Of a DNA stretch of 64,000 bases, positions 53,421 through 64,000 are shown piece by piece. The DNA lies in assembly GCA_003169695.1 (NCBI GenBank), contig PNAS01000048.1, positions 1 to 64,000 of the forward strand, written 5' to 3'. This DNA is from Spartobacteria bacterium (lineage in GTDB: Bacteria; Verrucomicrobiota; Verrucomicrobiia; Chthoniobacterales; UBA10450). Position numbers and translations under genes: made by a program. Position 1 is the stretch's first letter. Each line of letters opens with the position of its first letter. The notes beneath the pieces are model-generated. The model worked only from the letters and a program-made list of their open reading frames with translations, was not told the DNA's origin and made no database searches.

Positions 53421-54269
53421 TCAACCGCCCGTCGCAAACCCGGGATACAGCGTCATTCCGCCATCCACGAACAACGTCGTGCCCGTCACGTAATCGGAAG
53501 CATCCGAAGCCAGCCAGACCGCCGCGCGGGCAATATCGTCAGGCACGCCGACGCGACCCTCTGGAATTAGCTCGAGCAACTTGGCTTCATCTGCCGGCGT
53601 AGCCCATGCCGCCCGATTAATCGGCGTTTTGATCGCGCCAGGCGCAATGCCATTCACGCGGATTTTCTTCGGCGCGAGCTCCTGCGCCATGCTTTTCATT
53701 AACTGCATGACGCCGCCTTTCGAGGCCGCGTAATTGACGTGGCCGCTCCAGGGGATGACTTCGTGTACCGAACTCATGCAGATGATTTTGCCCGCCGCGG
53801 TCGAAACCTCCGGAACGACACCGCGCCGCAGGAATTCGCGAACCGCTGCGCGCGCGCAGAGAAATTGACCGGTCAGATTGATCGCGATCACTGTATTCCA
53901 TTGTTCGAGTGTCATGTCCTGGAAGCGGGAATCGCGCTGCAGACCGGCGTTGTTCACGAGGATATCGATCGTGCCGAACTCCTTCTGCATTTCGGCGAAC
54001 ATCGCCTGGACCTGATCTTCCTGGCTGACATCAGCTTGAAACGCGATCGCTCGAGTGCCGTTCTGCCGTATGCTTTTCACGACTCGCTCAGCTTCTTCCG
54101 GACGAGAGACGTAATTGATCACGACATCGGCTCCCGCGGCGCCGAACGCGAGTGCGCACGCTTCGCCGATCCCCGAATTCGCGCCGGTGACAAGAGCTTT
54201 CTGATTTTTTAGAGGCTTCTGCGGATCGGGCGAGTTGTTCACGTCGATGAGTTTCCTCCGCACGCTCAT
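53421..54269 (-). CDS. Short-chain dehydrogenase/reductase (glucose 1-dehydrogenase-like)
   Basis: From the ATG at 54269 the protein has 282 residues. The cofactor loop TGANSGIGEACALAFG, NNAGLQ, the catalytic Ser in CMSSVHEVIPWSGH and YAASKGG (YxxxK) are all present, and the end reads DYVTGTTLFVDGGMTLYPGF. It matches the classical SDR group that includes glucose 1-dehydrogenases and 3-ketoacyl-ACP reductases; the substrate is not determined. The first 30 residues are extra and basic. It is divergent from the sensor kinase, 100 bases away. Confidence 0.9.
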   Translation of the reverse strand: MSVRRKLIDVNNSPDPQKPLKNQKALVTGANSGIGEACALAFGAAGADVVINYVSRPEEAERVVKSIRQNGTRAIAFQADVSQEDQVQAMFAEMQKEFGTIDILVNNAGLQRDSRFQDMTLEQWNTVIAINLTGQFLCARAAVREFLRRGVVPEVSTAAGKIICMSSVHEVIPWSGHVNYAASKGGVMQLMKSMAQELAPKKIRVNGIAPGAIKTPINRAAWATPADEAKLLELIPEGRVGVPDDIARAAVWLASDASDYVTGTTLFVDGGMTLYPGFATGG

Positions 54270-54369
54270 TTTCCGAGGCCGCAAAGGCAAGCGCTTTCGA
54301 TTCATGCGACCCCGCCCCCAAAGGCATAGAACTAGCTTTCCATACGCATGGGTTCAAAACGACCTGAAG

Positions 54370-56046
54370 ATGCGCTTAGCGACCGAAATTCAGGGAGACG
54401 AGACATCCGCGCAAAATCCAGCCCGAAGCCAAAATCCAAGCTCCAGGAATTCCACTCTAAAACGTGAAACTCATCATGAAATTCCGGAAAGCCACCCGAT
54501 TGAGAGCGCGGAACATTTTGCGATCGTTGCTCGGGCTACGAACGATGCTGTTCGGGATTGGAATGTAAAAACCGGCGCGCTCTCCTGGCCGCAAGGTCTC
54601 GCAGCTCTGCTCGGATATCACAGTTCCACCGCGAGCGAAGACATCGGCTTCTGGCAGAAGCAGATTCATCCTCAGGATCGCGCGCGCACGGCCGGTAGCA
54701 TCCGCGATGCCCTCGCCGCCGGGGGCGATCATTGGACTGGAGAATACCGCTTTCGACACTTCAATGGGTCCTATCTGGATTTGCTCGAACGCGCGCTGAT
54801 CGTCCGCGATTCCGCGGGCGCCGCCATTCGCTTCGTGGGGTCGCTCATGGACGTGACCGCACGGAAACAATTGCAGGATCAGCTTGTCCGTTCCCAGAAG
54901 ATGGAGGCGTTTGGCCAACTCGCGGGTGGAGTCGCGCACGACTTCAATAATTTTCTTACGACGATCCTCGGCTACAGCGATTTGCTTCTCGACGAGATCG
55001 GGATGAAAGGCGCGGTCGCGGGCCACATTGGCGAAATCAGAGGTGCGGCAGGCCGGGCCTCTGTCCTCACGGCTCAATTACTCGCCTTCAGCCGGAAGCA
55101 TCCCCTCGCCCCACGTGTGATCGAAGTGAATTCGCTTCTCACAAATCTCGAACGCTCGTTACTGCGCCTCCTGGGCGAAGACATTTCGGTGCAGTGCCAT
55201 TTCGATCGCGGCAAAGACGGCCTGCACACCAAAGTGGATCCCAGCCAGCTTACGCAAATCATCTTGAACCTGGTGGTGAATGCGCGCGATGCGATGCGAA
55301 ACGGCGGCCGCCTCACGCTGGAAACAGCTTCGCTTTCGATCGAGACATCCGAAGAGCGCGAGATCGGTTCCGAGGAACTCGATCCGGGCGACTACGTTCG
55401 CATCAGCGTTACCGACAACGGCGTCGGGATGAGTGATGAAGTAAAACAACATTTGTTCGAGCCATTTTTCACGACCAAAGATGAAGGCCGCGGGAGCGGA
55501 CTTGGACTCGCCACGAGCTACGGCATTGTGCGTCAAAGCGGCGGCCACATTTGTGTGCAAAGCGAACTCGGAAAAGGCACAACCGTGAAAATCTTTCTCC
55601 CCAAGGTGCCCGCCCCGCCCCCGCCCTCCTACAAACGACCAAGTAGAAACAAAATGCCCACGGGCATCGAGAGCATTCTCGTCCTCGAAGACGACATCAG
55701 CGTGCGCCACATTTCCGTGCGGGTTCTGCGAACTCTTGGCTACGACGTAATCGAAGCCGCGAACGGCGATGACGCGCAACAGCTGATCGGCAAACGCGCG
55801 GACAAGAAGATCGACCTCCTCCTCACCGACATGGTCATGCCGCAGATGAGCGGACGGCATTTCGCTGACTGGCTGCGTAAAACCAGTCCGCAAACAAAAG
55901 TCGTCTTCATCTCCGGTTACCTCGAGGAATCGCTTCATCCCGGCGACCGCCGCGACCAGGGAATGTTTTTCCTGCCGAAGCCCTTCGATCCCGAGCAGCT
56001 CGCCACGAAAATTCGCGAAGCACTCGATTCGGGAAAAGACGGCTAA
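54370..56046 (+). CDS. Hybrid sensor histidine kinase with PAS and receiver domains
   Basis: From the ATG at 54370 the protein has 558 residues; the frame is open from 54235 but that part overlaps the SDR start. It has a PAS-like domain (about 45-165, with WPQGLAALLGYHS and FWQKQIHPQDRARTAG), then the phosphoacceptor His190 in LAGGVAHDFNNFLTTILGYS and a HATPase domain (NLVVNARDAM, DNGVGMS, GSGLGLATSYG). A C-terminal receiver carries Asp487 in LLLTDMVMPQ. No membrane segments are seen, so it is a soluble sensor. No DNA-binding response regulator is adjacent. Confidence 0.92.
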   Translation: MRLATEIQGDETSAQNPARSQNPSSRNSTLKRETHHEIPESHPIESAEHFAIVARATNDAVRDWNVKTGALSWPQGLAALLGYHSSTASEDIGFWQKQIHPQDRARTAGSIRDALAAGGDHWTGEYRFRHFNGSYLDLLERALIVRDSAGAAIRFVGSLMDVTARKQLQDQLVRSQKMEAFGQLAGGVAHDFNNFLTTILGYSDLLLDEIGMKGAVAGHIGEIRGAAGRASVLTAQLLAFSRKHPLAPRVIEVNSLLTNLERSLLRLLGEDISVQCHFDRGKDGLHTKVDPSQLTQIILNLVVNARDAMRNGGRLTLETASLSIETSEEREIGSEELDPGDYVRISVTDNGVGMSDEVKQHLFEPFFTTKDEGRGSGLGLATSYGIVRQSGGHICVQSELGKGTTVKIFLPKVPAPPPPSYKRPSRNKMPTGIESILVLEDDISVRHISVRVLRTLGYDVIEAANGDDAQQLIGKRADKKIDLLLTDMVMPQMSGRHFADWLRKTSPQTKVVFISGYLEESLHPGDRRDQGMFFLPKPFDPEQLATKIREALDSGKDG

Positions 56047-56123
56047 GTGGTTGCAGTGGCCCGCATTCCCGACGGCCTCGACGACTCGACGCTTTAGCGA
56101 TTCAACACTTTCACGCAGCAACC

Positions 56124-57356
56124 GTGAGGTATATTACACCTCGCGTGATCACGTTGAAAGACATCGAAGACGCACGAAAGCGAATCGACGGCGCAGTTTA
56201 TTATTCTCCCTGCCAGCCTTCGATTCCATTGAGCGAGATCACGGGGATGGAAATTTTCTGCAAGCTCGACAACTTGCAGCGCACGGGCAGTTTCAAGGAA
56301 CGCGGAGCACGCAACGCTCTCGCGCAATTACCGCCCGAACAACAAAAGCGCGGGGTGATCGCAGCTTCCGCCGGTAATCATGCCCAGGCCCTCGCCTATC
56401 AAGGCAAGTTGCTCGGCATTCCCGCGACGGTCGTGATGCCGAAATACGCGCCGCTTATTAAGATCGGCAACTGCGAGAAACTCGGCGCTACCGTTGTCTT
56501 GCACGGTAAAGATTTCGCGGAGGCGAGGGCTCATGCGCACGGCATCGGGGAGGAACGCGGGCTTGCTTACGTCGATGGCTACGATGATCCCGCGATCATC
56601 GCTGGCCAGGGCACGATGGGGCTCGAAATCGTCGAGCAAGTACCCGATCTGGACGCCGTCGTCGTGCCGGTGGGTGGCGGAGGTCTCCTCGCCGGAGTCG
56701 CTCTTGCGGTCAAGAGTTTGCGGCCGGAAGCAAAAATCATCGCGGTGGAAGCAGACCACGTGGCAAGTTTCTCCGCGGCAATCCAGGCGGGAAAACCAGT
56801 GTGCATCGCCATCCAGCCAACGCTGGCTGACGGCCTCGCCATCGCGCAGGTCGGGCGCAATGCATTCGAGATTGCCGCGCCGCGTGTGGATCACACGGTC
56901 ACTGTCACGGAGGAACAGATCGCCGTTTCGATATTGCGAATCGTAGAGCTGGAAAAGGGGGTCGTTGAGGGAGCGGCCGCAACGTCGCTTGCCGCCTGCT
57001 TATCCGGTCAGCTTCCCGAGCTGGCGGGAAAACGCGTCGTGCTTCTCCTCTGTGGAGGAAACATCGACCCGAACGTCTTGAGCCGCGTCGTCGAACGCGG
57101 ACTGGTCGCCGATGGCCGTCTCTGCCGGTTCACCGCCGTGATCAGCGATCGGCCGGGAGGATTGGCTGACCTCGCCACGCGAATCGCCTCGACCGGCGCC
57201 AGCATCAAACAGGTTGTGCACGATCGCGCCTTCGCCGGCTCCGATGTCTCTGCCGTGCACGTCATGTGCACGGTTGAAACCCGCAACCAACAACATCTCT
57301 CTGAGCTACGCGCCCGGCTTAAGGAGCATGGCGTCGAGACCTTCGATTCGAAATAG
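56124..57356 (+). CDS. ilvA: Threonine ammonia-lyase (threonine deaminase), biosynthetic-like
   Basis: The 410-residue PLP enzyme converts threonine to 2-oxobutanoate and ammonia. PLP-binding Lys58 lies in GSFKERGA, followed by AASAGNHAQA, the glycine loop PVGGGGLLAG and LLCGGNID. A C-terminal ACT domain (FTAVISDRPGGLADLATRIA) is present and would give allosteric control. The length and one ACT domain resemble catabolic/short IlvA types, so isoleucine synthesis versus threonine breakdown is not decided. The start is a GTG at 56124; a GTG at 56145 is an alternative. Confidence 0.9.
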   Translation: MRYITPRVITLKDIEDARKRIDGAVYYSPCQPSIPLSEITGMEIFCKLDNLQRTGSFKERGARNALAQLPPEQQKRGVIAASAGNHAQALAYQGKLLGIPATVVMPKYAPLIKIGNCEKLGATVVLHGKDFAEARAHAHGIGEERGLAYVDGYDDPAIIAGQGTMGLEIVEQVPDLDAVVVPVGGGGLLAGVALAVKSLRPEAKIIAVEADHVASFSAAIQAGKPVCIAIQPTLADGLAIAQVGRNAFEIAAPRVDHTVTVTEEQIAVSILRIVELEKGVVEGAAATSLAACLSGQLPELAGKRVVLLLCGGNIDPNVLSRVVERGLVADGRLCRFTAVISDRPGGLADLATRIASTGASIKQVVHDRAFAGSDVSAVHVMCTVETRNQQHLSELRARLKEHGVETFDSK

Positions 57357-57385
57357 CGCGAAACACCAAGCGGTTCAGATTTCTG

Positions 57386-58084
57386 ATGAGCGGGAAAGAA
57401 AAGCGCGCCTTTGATCCACTTCGGTTTTTCGCCAGGCTGAAGCGCTCCGTCCGCAAACGTGTTCTCGTTCGCAAATTCGGCGAAGTATGGAACGCGAAGA
57501 GCGTGTTTCAAAGCCGCAGTTACGATTCTTACGAAGCGTATTTGGAACACCAAAAGGCGAAGCTCGAGACCCATGATTTTGCGAATTACGATACCGAATT
57601 CCGGACGGCACTGCGCGAACGGTTGGCCGCACTGGACGTTGCCTGGCAGGGCAGGACCGTCCTTTGCCTGGGGGCCCGGATCGGCACCGAGGTGAAGGCT
57701 TTTCTCGATCTCGGCTGCTTCGCGATCGGGATCGACCTCAATCCGGGAAAGGAAAATCGATACGTGGTTCAGGGAGATTTCCACCATTTGCAATTCGCGC
57801 CCAAATCAGTGGACGTGGTCTATACAAATTCGCTCGATCACGCCTTCGACATCGATCGAATCGCGACGGAGGTCTTGAAAGTCTTAAAACCGGAGGGACT
57901 GCTCATCGTTGAAGCGGTGCAAGGCCGCGATCAAGGCGTGAATCCGGGATTCTTCGAAAGCTTCTTCTGGAGCAACATCGACGAATTGATCGGTGTGTTT
58001 GAAACGGCAGGCTTCAAAGTGACTCGCCGCACTCCCATGACCCATCCTTGGCCCGGAGAAGCGATTTGTTTCGGGCCGGCTTAG
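57386..58084 (+). CDS. SAM-dependent methyltransferase-like protein
   Basis: The 232-residue protein has a Rossmann-type methyltransferase fold: TVLCLGARIGTEVKAFLDLG (SAM motif I), GIDLNPG (motif II), then VDVVYTNSLDHAFDIDRIA and VLKVLKPEGLLIVEAV. A basic N-terminus (KRSVRKRVLVRKFGE) precedes it. The substrate is unknown. It lies 30 bases after ilvA and 79 bases before gcvP, on the same strand. Confidence 0.85.
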   Translation: MSGKEKRAFDPLRFFARLKRSVRKRVLVRKFGEVWNAKSVFQSRSYDSYEAYLEHQKAKLETHDFANYDTEFRTALRERLAALDVAWQGRTVLCLGARIGTEVKAFLDLGCFAIGIDLNPGKENRYVVQGDFHHLQFAPKSVDVVYTNSLDHAFDIDRIATEVLKVLKPEGLLIVEAVQGRDQGVNPGFFESFFWSNIDELIGVFETAGFKVTRRTPMTHPWPGEAICFGPA

Positions 58085-58162
58085 CGCCCGCTCGCGATTT
58101 TCTGCGCCCGATCAACTCCGCGCTTTCGCTTGAACCGGCAAAGGCACTCCGTAGTTTTGCAA

Positions 58163-61090
<2,928 letters not shown>

Positions 61091-61128
61091 CGAGTCGCGT
61101 GCGGTAAGCGATAACTGTCATCCCGGCC

Positions 61129-61142
61129 CGCGCGCTCCGCGC
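61129..61142. terminator. Hairpin between converging gcvP and flavoprotein gene
   Basis: GCGCG (61130-61134) pairs with CGCGC (61138-61142) across a CTC loop in the 51-base gap between the two stop codons. The stem is GC-only and short, and no T-run follows, so this is a weak candidate for a bidirectional terminator. Confidence 0.3.
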
Positions 61143-62668
61143 TACCCGGTCTGTTCGGAGGCCAACTCGGGCGTGCCTGTGACGCGAGTCGGCACATGAC
61201 GAAGCGCCGTTCCTTGGGTTTCTTCAATGGCGGCCTCACCTGCTTCGTGGTATTCGGCGTCGCCATTCACCTGCCAGAGATCGTAAAGCTTGGTCTCGGC
61301 CAGAATATTTTCTACGCACAACATCGCGGTCATCATGGCATGATCTTGATTGTTGTATTTGTGCATGCCGTTGCGGCCGACGAGATGGAGGTTCGGGTAA
61401 CGCTCCTCGATTTCGTCGCGAATCGTCGCTACGTGCTGCGCGTAATCGTCATCGTAAACCGGATAGGCTTTTTTCTGCCGGACAACGCAGCCGTCGATCA
61501 CATCGCCCTCCTCCGCTAAACCGATTTGCATCAGTTCTTTTTTCGCGAGCTCAATCAGGTCCGCGTCAGAAGAACCCCAGAGTCCATCGTGCTCGAAACA
61601 GAAATATTCGAGACCGTAACAAGCTTTGTCCGGGTCGGGCACCATTTCAGGTGACCAGGAACGGAAGTTTTGGATCCGGCCGACCCGCACGCTCGGATCG
61701 TGGATGTAAATCCAGTTGTCATCGAACATGTGCCGTTCTTTCAAAATCAGCATGACCGTGAGGAAATCGCGATATTTGAGACTGTCCGCAGCGTGTTTCG
61801 CGTGCTCAGAAATCGGTGGCGTGAGCCCGCGGGCTAGTTCACGCATCGGTGCGGAGGAGATCACGTGCCCGGCCTCGATCGTTTGCGTGCGGCCGTGTTG
61901 GTCCTGATAACGAAGCTGCCAGGTCTCGCTTTTCTCGTCGTAGGCGCAACCCGTCACCTTGCTGCCCATCTCGACCTGACCACCCATGGCCTTCGTCTTC
62001 TCAGCGCACGCTTCCCACATCATACCCGGGCCTTTGCGGGGATACTTAAACGAGTTGATCAGCGTCTTGATTACTTTGGTTTTGTCTTCGGTCTGGCGCT
62101 GCGGGAGAAGCGCATTCTTGATCGCGCTACCTAACGAGAGGCCCTTGATGCGTTGTGCCGCCCAGTCAGCCGAAATGTCCTTGCAGCTCATTCCCCACAC
62201 CTTCTCAGTGTAGCTCTTGAAGAAGGTATTAAAGAGGCGTTTGCCGAACTGATTGCTCACCCAATCCTCGAAGTTGTTCGGATTGCGCACCGGAAAGAGG
62301 CGTGCCTTCAGCCATGAAAGGACGCAAAGGATCGACTGAAAGACGCCTAGTTTGGTCAGCGCCTCGAACGCTTTCAGCGGATAAGCAAAAAACTTTCCGC
62401 CGTAAAAAATGCGCGAGGAACGCGGCCGATCGAGCATGTCGTTAGGTAGAATTTCCATCCAGAAATCCTCGACGGCCTTCGATTTCGAGAAGAAGCGGTG
62501 CCCGCCAATATCAAAGTGAAAACCTTTGTAGGTGGCGGTGCGCGAAATACCTCCGACGTAGACCGGATCGGCTTCGAGAACAGTGACCTCCACATTATTC
62601 TTGGAGAGGAGATAAGCTGCCGTCAATCCAGCCGGGCCGGCGCCAATAATCGCTACGTCAGTTTTCAT
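61142..62668 (-). CDS. FAD-dependent oxidoreductase, UDP-galactopyranose mutase-like
   Basis: The 508-residue protein opens with the FAD-binding motif VAIIGAGPAGLTAAYLL (GxGxxG at residues 9-14) and has DIGGHRFFSKSKAVEDFWME, typical of the amine oxidase and UDP-galactopyranose mutase-like group. RNGMHKYNNQDHAMMTAML near the end is another shared element. Relatives rearrange or desaturate sugar nucleotides or carotenoids; a role in surface glycan precursor supply is inferred. It follows the PIG-V-like gene with six bases between, so the two form a unit. The TTA-containing octamer occurs twice in this gene (62130 and 62439). Confidence 0.8.
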   Translation of the reverse strand: MKTDVAIIGAGPAGLTAAYLLSKNNVEVTVLEADPVYVGGISRTATYKGFHFDIGGHRFFSKSKAVEDFWMEILPNDMLDRPRSSRIFYGGKFFAYPLKAFEALTKLGVFQSILCVLSWLKARLFPVRNPNNFEDWVSNQFGKRLFNTFFKSYTEKVWGMSCKDISADWAAQRIKGLSLGSAIKNALLPQRQTEDKTKVIKTLINSFKYPRKGPGMMWEACAEKTKAMGGQVEMGSKVTGCAYDEKSETWQLRYQDQHGRTQTIEAGHVISSAPMRELARGLTPPISEHAKHAADSLKYRDFLTVMLILKERHMFDDNWIYIHDPSVRVGRIQNFRSWSPEMVPDPDKACYGLEYFCFEHDGLWGSSDADLIELAKKELMQIGLAEEGDVIDGCVVRQKKAYPVYDDDYAQHVATIRDEIEERYPNLHLVGRNGMHKYNNQDHAMMTAMLCVENILAETKLYDLWQVNGDAEYHEAGEAAIEETQGTALRHVPTRVTGTPELASEQTG

Positions 62669-62674
62669 GTTTTC

Positions 62675-63901
62675 TTAAGCCACCCAGTTGCCCCGAGTAA
62701 AATTCCAGACGTACCAACCTTGCACGCCCAATCCAGCGGCACTGAGGAGCCCAAGGGCCGCCATGCCGAATGCACGCACCAGCAGAGGCGGAGTGCGTAA
62801 TTGATGCAAAAAATGCACAAATGCCAGCACGATTAACGCGTGCAGGCAAAATTCGTAGCGCAGCATGCTCTCCATCTCCACGCACGCCACGCCGCTGACC
62901 GAGATGTAATAGATGATCGCGCCGCAGAAATAGAAACCGATTCGCGTCGTCCAGGTCGCGCTGCGCCGGACCGCTGGCAACAGCTCGCAGAGCACGACCG
63001 CGACGAAAAGCAGGGCCCCAAGCGTCATCGCCATCTGGCTCGCCTGGGTCGGGTCCTTCAATGCAGGAACGAGCCAGCGGTAGCTCTCGCCCTTGAAAAC
63101 GGCAAGGTAATCCGGCTCGATCGCCCACCCGGCTTCCTGCGTGAGCATGTAGAGATCCCAACGGCCCCAGCGCACGAAGCAGTAGAAGAAGAAGCTCACG
63201 GCTCCCAGAGTCGCGCCCAACGCCACCGCAATGGCCGGAGCAAATCGCCGCGGCCAGGAACGAATGTCGCGCAGGCCACGCCATCCGTTCTGGAATGCGA
63301 CGCGCACGACTGGAAACGCCGCGCAGGCAATGCCCACAATACGCGTGGCCGACATGACAAAGCCATGGAGCACCGCCAGAAATTTCGCGGCGCGGCCCTC
63401 GGCGCTGCTCCAATACATGAAGCCGAAGAGCGCCATCAGGAAAAGCGACTCCGAATAACCGGCGACAAGAAAAAAGGCCGCCGGATGCGCGACAATGGCG
63501 AGGGCGCCGAAAAACTGGAGGAGCGGCGAGATATTCCAGCGATCGCAGAAGAGGAAAAAATAACTCCAGAATCCCCAGGCCGCGGTCTGGGCCGTGATGA
63601 GCAGCGCGTTGTAAGTGCTCAAGTGCAGGCCGTAACGAAGCAGCGCCGCGAGGGCGGGATAAGCTGGGAAAAACGCCACATTGGAAACTTCCATCATCTT
63701 GCGGTCAATCGGCGGAACGGTGGTGTCGTAACCGCGGTCCACGATATTCGTAAACCACTGGCCATCGTGCTGGATGAGCGTGTCGTAACGATAGGAAAAC
63801 GGGCCCTCCGGGGCGAGGAGCACGACGGCGACGAAAATCTGCGCCAGGGTCATAAGCAACCCCGTCAGCAATGGTCTGAGTGGGCTTGGCTTGGGATTCA
63901 T
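62675..63901 (-). CDS. PIG-V-like mannosyltransferase (GT-C membrane protein)
   Basis: From the ATG at 63901 (MNPKPSPLRPLLTGLLMTL) the protein has 408 residues; a start at 63994 would add 31 without family support. About nine membrane segments are visible. The first periplasmic loop has IQHDGQWFTNIVDRGYD (Asp-containing, typical of GT-C enzymes) and NVAFFPAYPALAALL. This is the bacterial PIG-V-like pattern of polyprenyl-phosphate-mannose-type transferases. It may glycosylate lipid or protein at the cell surface. The remaining 99 bases of the window show no gene. Confidence 0.75.
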   Translation of the reverse strand: MNPKPSPLRPLLTGLLMTLAQIFVAVVLLAPEGPFSYRYDTLIQHDGQWFTNIVDRGYDTTVPPIDRKMMEVSNVAFFPAYPALAALLRYGLHLSTYNALLITAQTAAWGFWSYFFLFCDRWNISPLLQFFGALAIVAHPAAFFLVAGYSESLFLMALFGFMYWSSAEGRAAKFLAVLHGFVMSATRIVGIACAAFPVVRVAFQNGWRGLRDIRSWPRRFAPAIAVALGATLGAVSFFFYCFVRWGRWDLYMLTQEAGWAIEPDYLAVFKGESYRWLVPALKDPTQASQMAMTLGALLFVAVVLCELLPAVRRSATWTTRIGFYFCGAIIYYISVSGVACVEMESMLRYEFCLHALIVLAFVHFLHQLRTPPLLVRAFGMAALGLLSAAGLGVQGWYVWNFTRGNWVA

Positions 63902-64000
63902 TACGACCGGCTGCGGAACCGCACAGGAGATACGAAAGCTCTCGCAATTGCAAGGCTTCAGCCCTTGGTCCGCCGGTGCGGGCTGGAATCCCATTGGCTC

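Noticed and set aside
55159-56121. 320-codon open frame antisense to the sensor kinase
   Set aside because: It is opposite intact kinase and receiver motifs and lacks protein-like features.

Overview
The window is GC-rich, densely coded chromosome with no phage, insertion sequence, plasmid or CRISPR signature. The gene set suggests a Gram-negative member of the Verrucomicrobiota, perhaps the Chthoniobacterales/Spartobacteria. The pointers are coproheme decarboxylase (ChdC), a folP-cdaA pair, pyruvate phosphate dikinase, RodA and ScpA, a Wza/Wzc-type envelope pathway, and a short AATCCGA repeat of a kind I associate with these genomes. The phylum is an inference; no 16S rRNA gene is present.

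Layout. 1-3.3 kb: a housekeeping run on + (inositol monophosphatase fragment, ispF, cysS, beta-helix protein), then tRNA-Ser(GGA). 3.5-5.2 kb (-): chdC and a rhomboid-fold membrane protein without the protease motif. 5.2-6.7 kb (+): gcvT-gcvH. 6.7-8 kb (-): a degenerate receiver protein and a DUF1345 membrane protein. 8.3-11.6 kb (+): xseB-dxs and an orphan ABC ATPase. 11.6-14.7 kb (-): winged-helix protein, SDR protein, scpA, rodA. 15-17.3 kb: a SprT-like protein (+), then folP-cdaA with a tiny overlapping YbbR-like anchor gene (-). 17.4-22.9 kb (+): rnr, a PUR-domain mini-protein, ppdK.

23-52.3 kb is surface polysaccharide. One minus-strand unit (29.6 to 23.0 kb) encodes a TPR-fused O-antigen ligase/polymerase, an SGNH hydrolase, a carbamoyltransferase, SxtJ and a DUF5989 protein. 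A polyprenyl-phosphate sugar transferase at 29.8 kb (+) probably starts repeat-unit synthesis. A second minus-strand unit of 17 genes (52.3 to 31.3 kb) runs outer-membrane barrel, Wza-like exporter, Wzc-like kinase/co-polymerase, about ten glycosyltransferases, a Wzy-like polymerase, two beta-helix acyltransferases and an asparagine synthetase-like amidotransferase. Much of it is joined by overlaps of 1-4 bases. No flippase is visible.

52.6-61.1 kb: secreted beta-sandwich-like protein, SDR oxidoreductase, hybrid sensor kinase, threonine deaminase, methyltransferase and fused gcvP. GcvP completes the glycine cleavage system with the distant gcvT-gcvH, and its gene carries an in-frame repeat insertion. 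61.1-63.9 kb (-): a UDP-galactopyranose-mutase-like flavoprotein and a PIG-V-like mannosyltransferase.

The most interesting points are an octamer, CCTAACGA, found 12 times and often forcing rare TTA leucine codons; the carbamoyltransferase-SxtJ-DUF5989 cassette; the YbbR-like stub hidden in the end of cdaA; a fused double glycosyltransferase; and the repeat-derived loop in GcvP.
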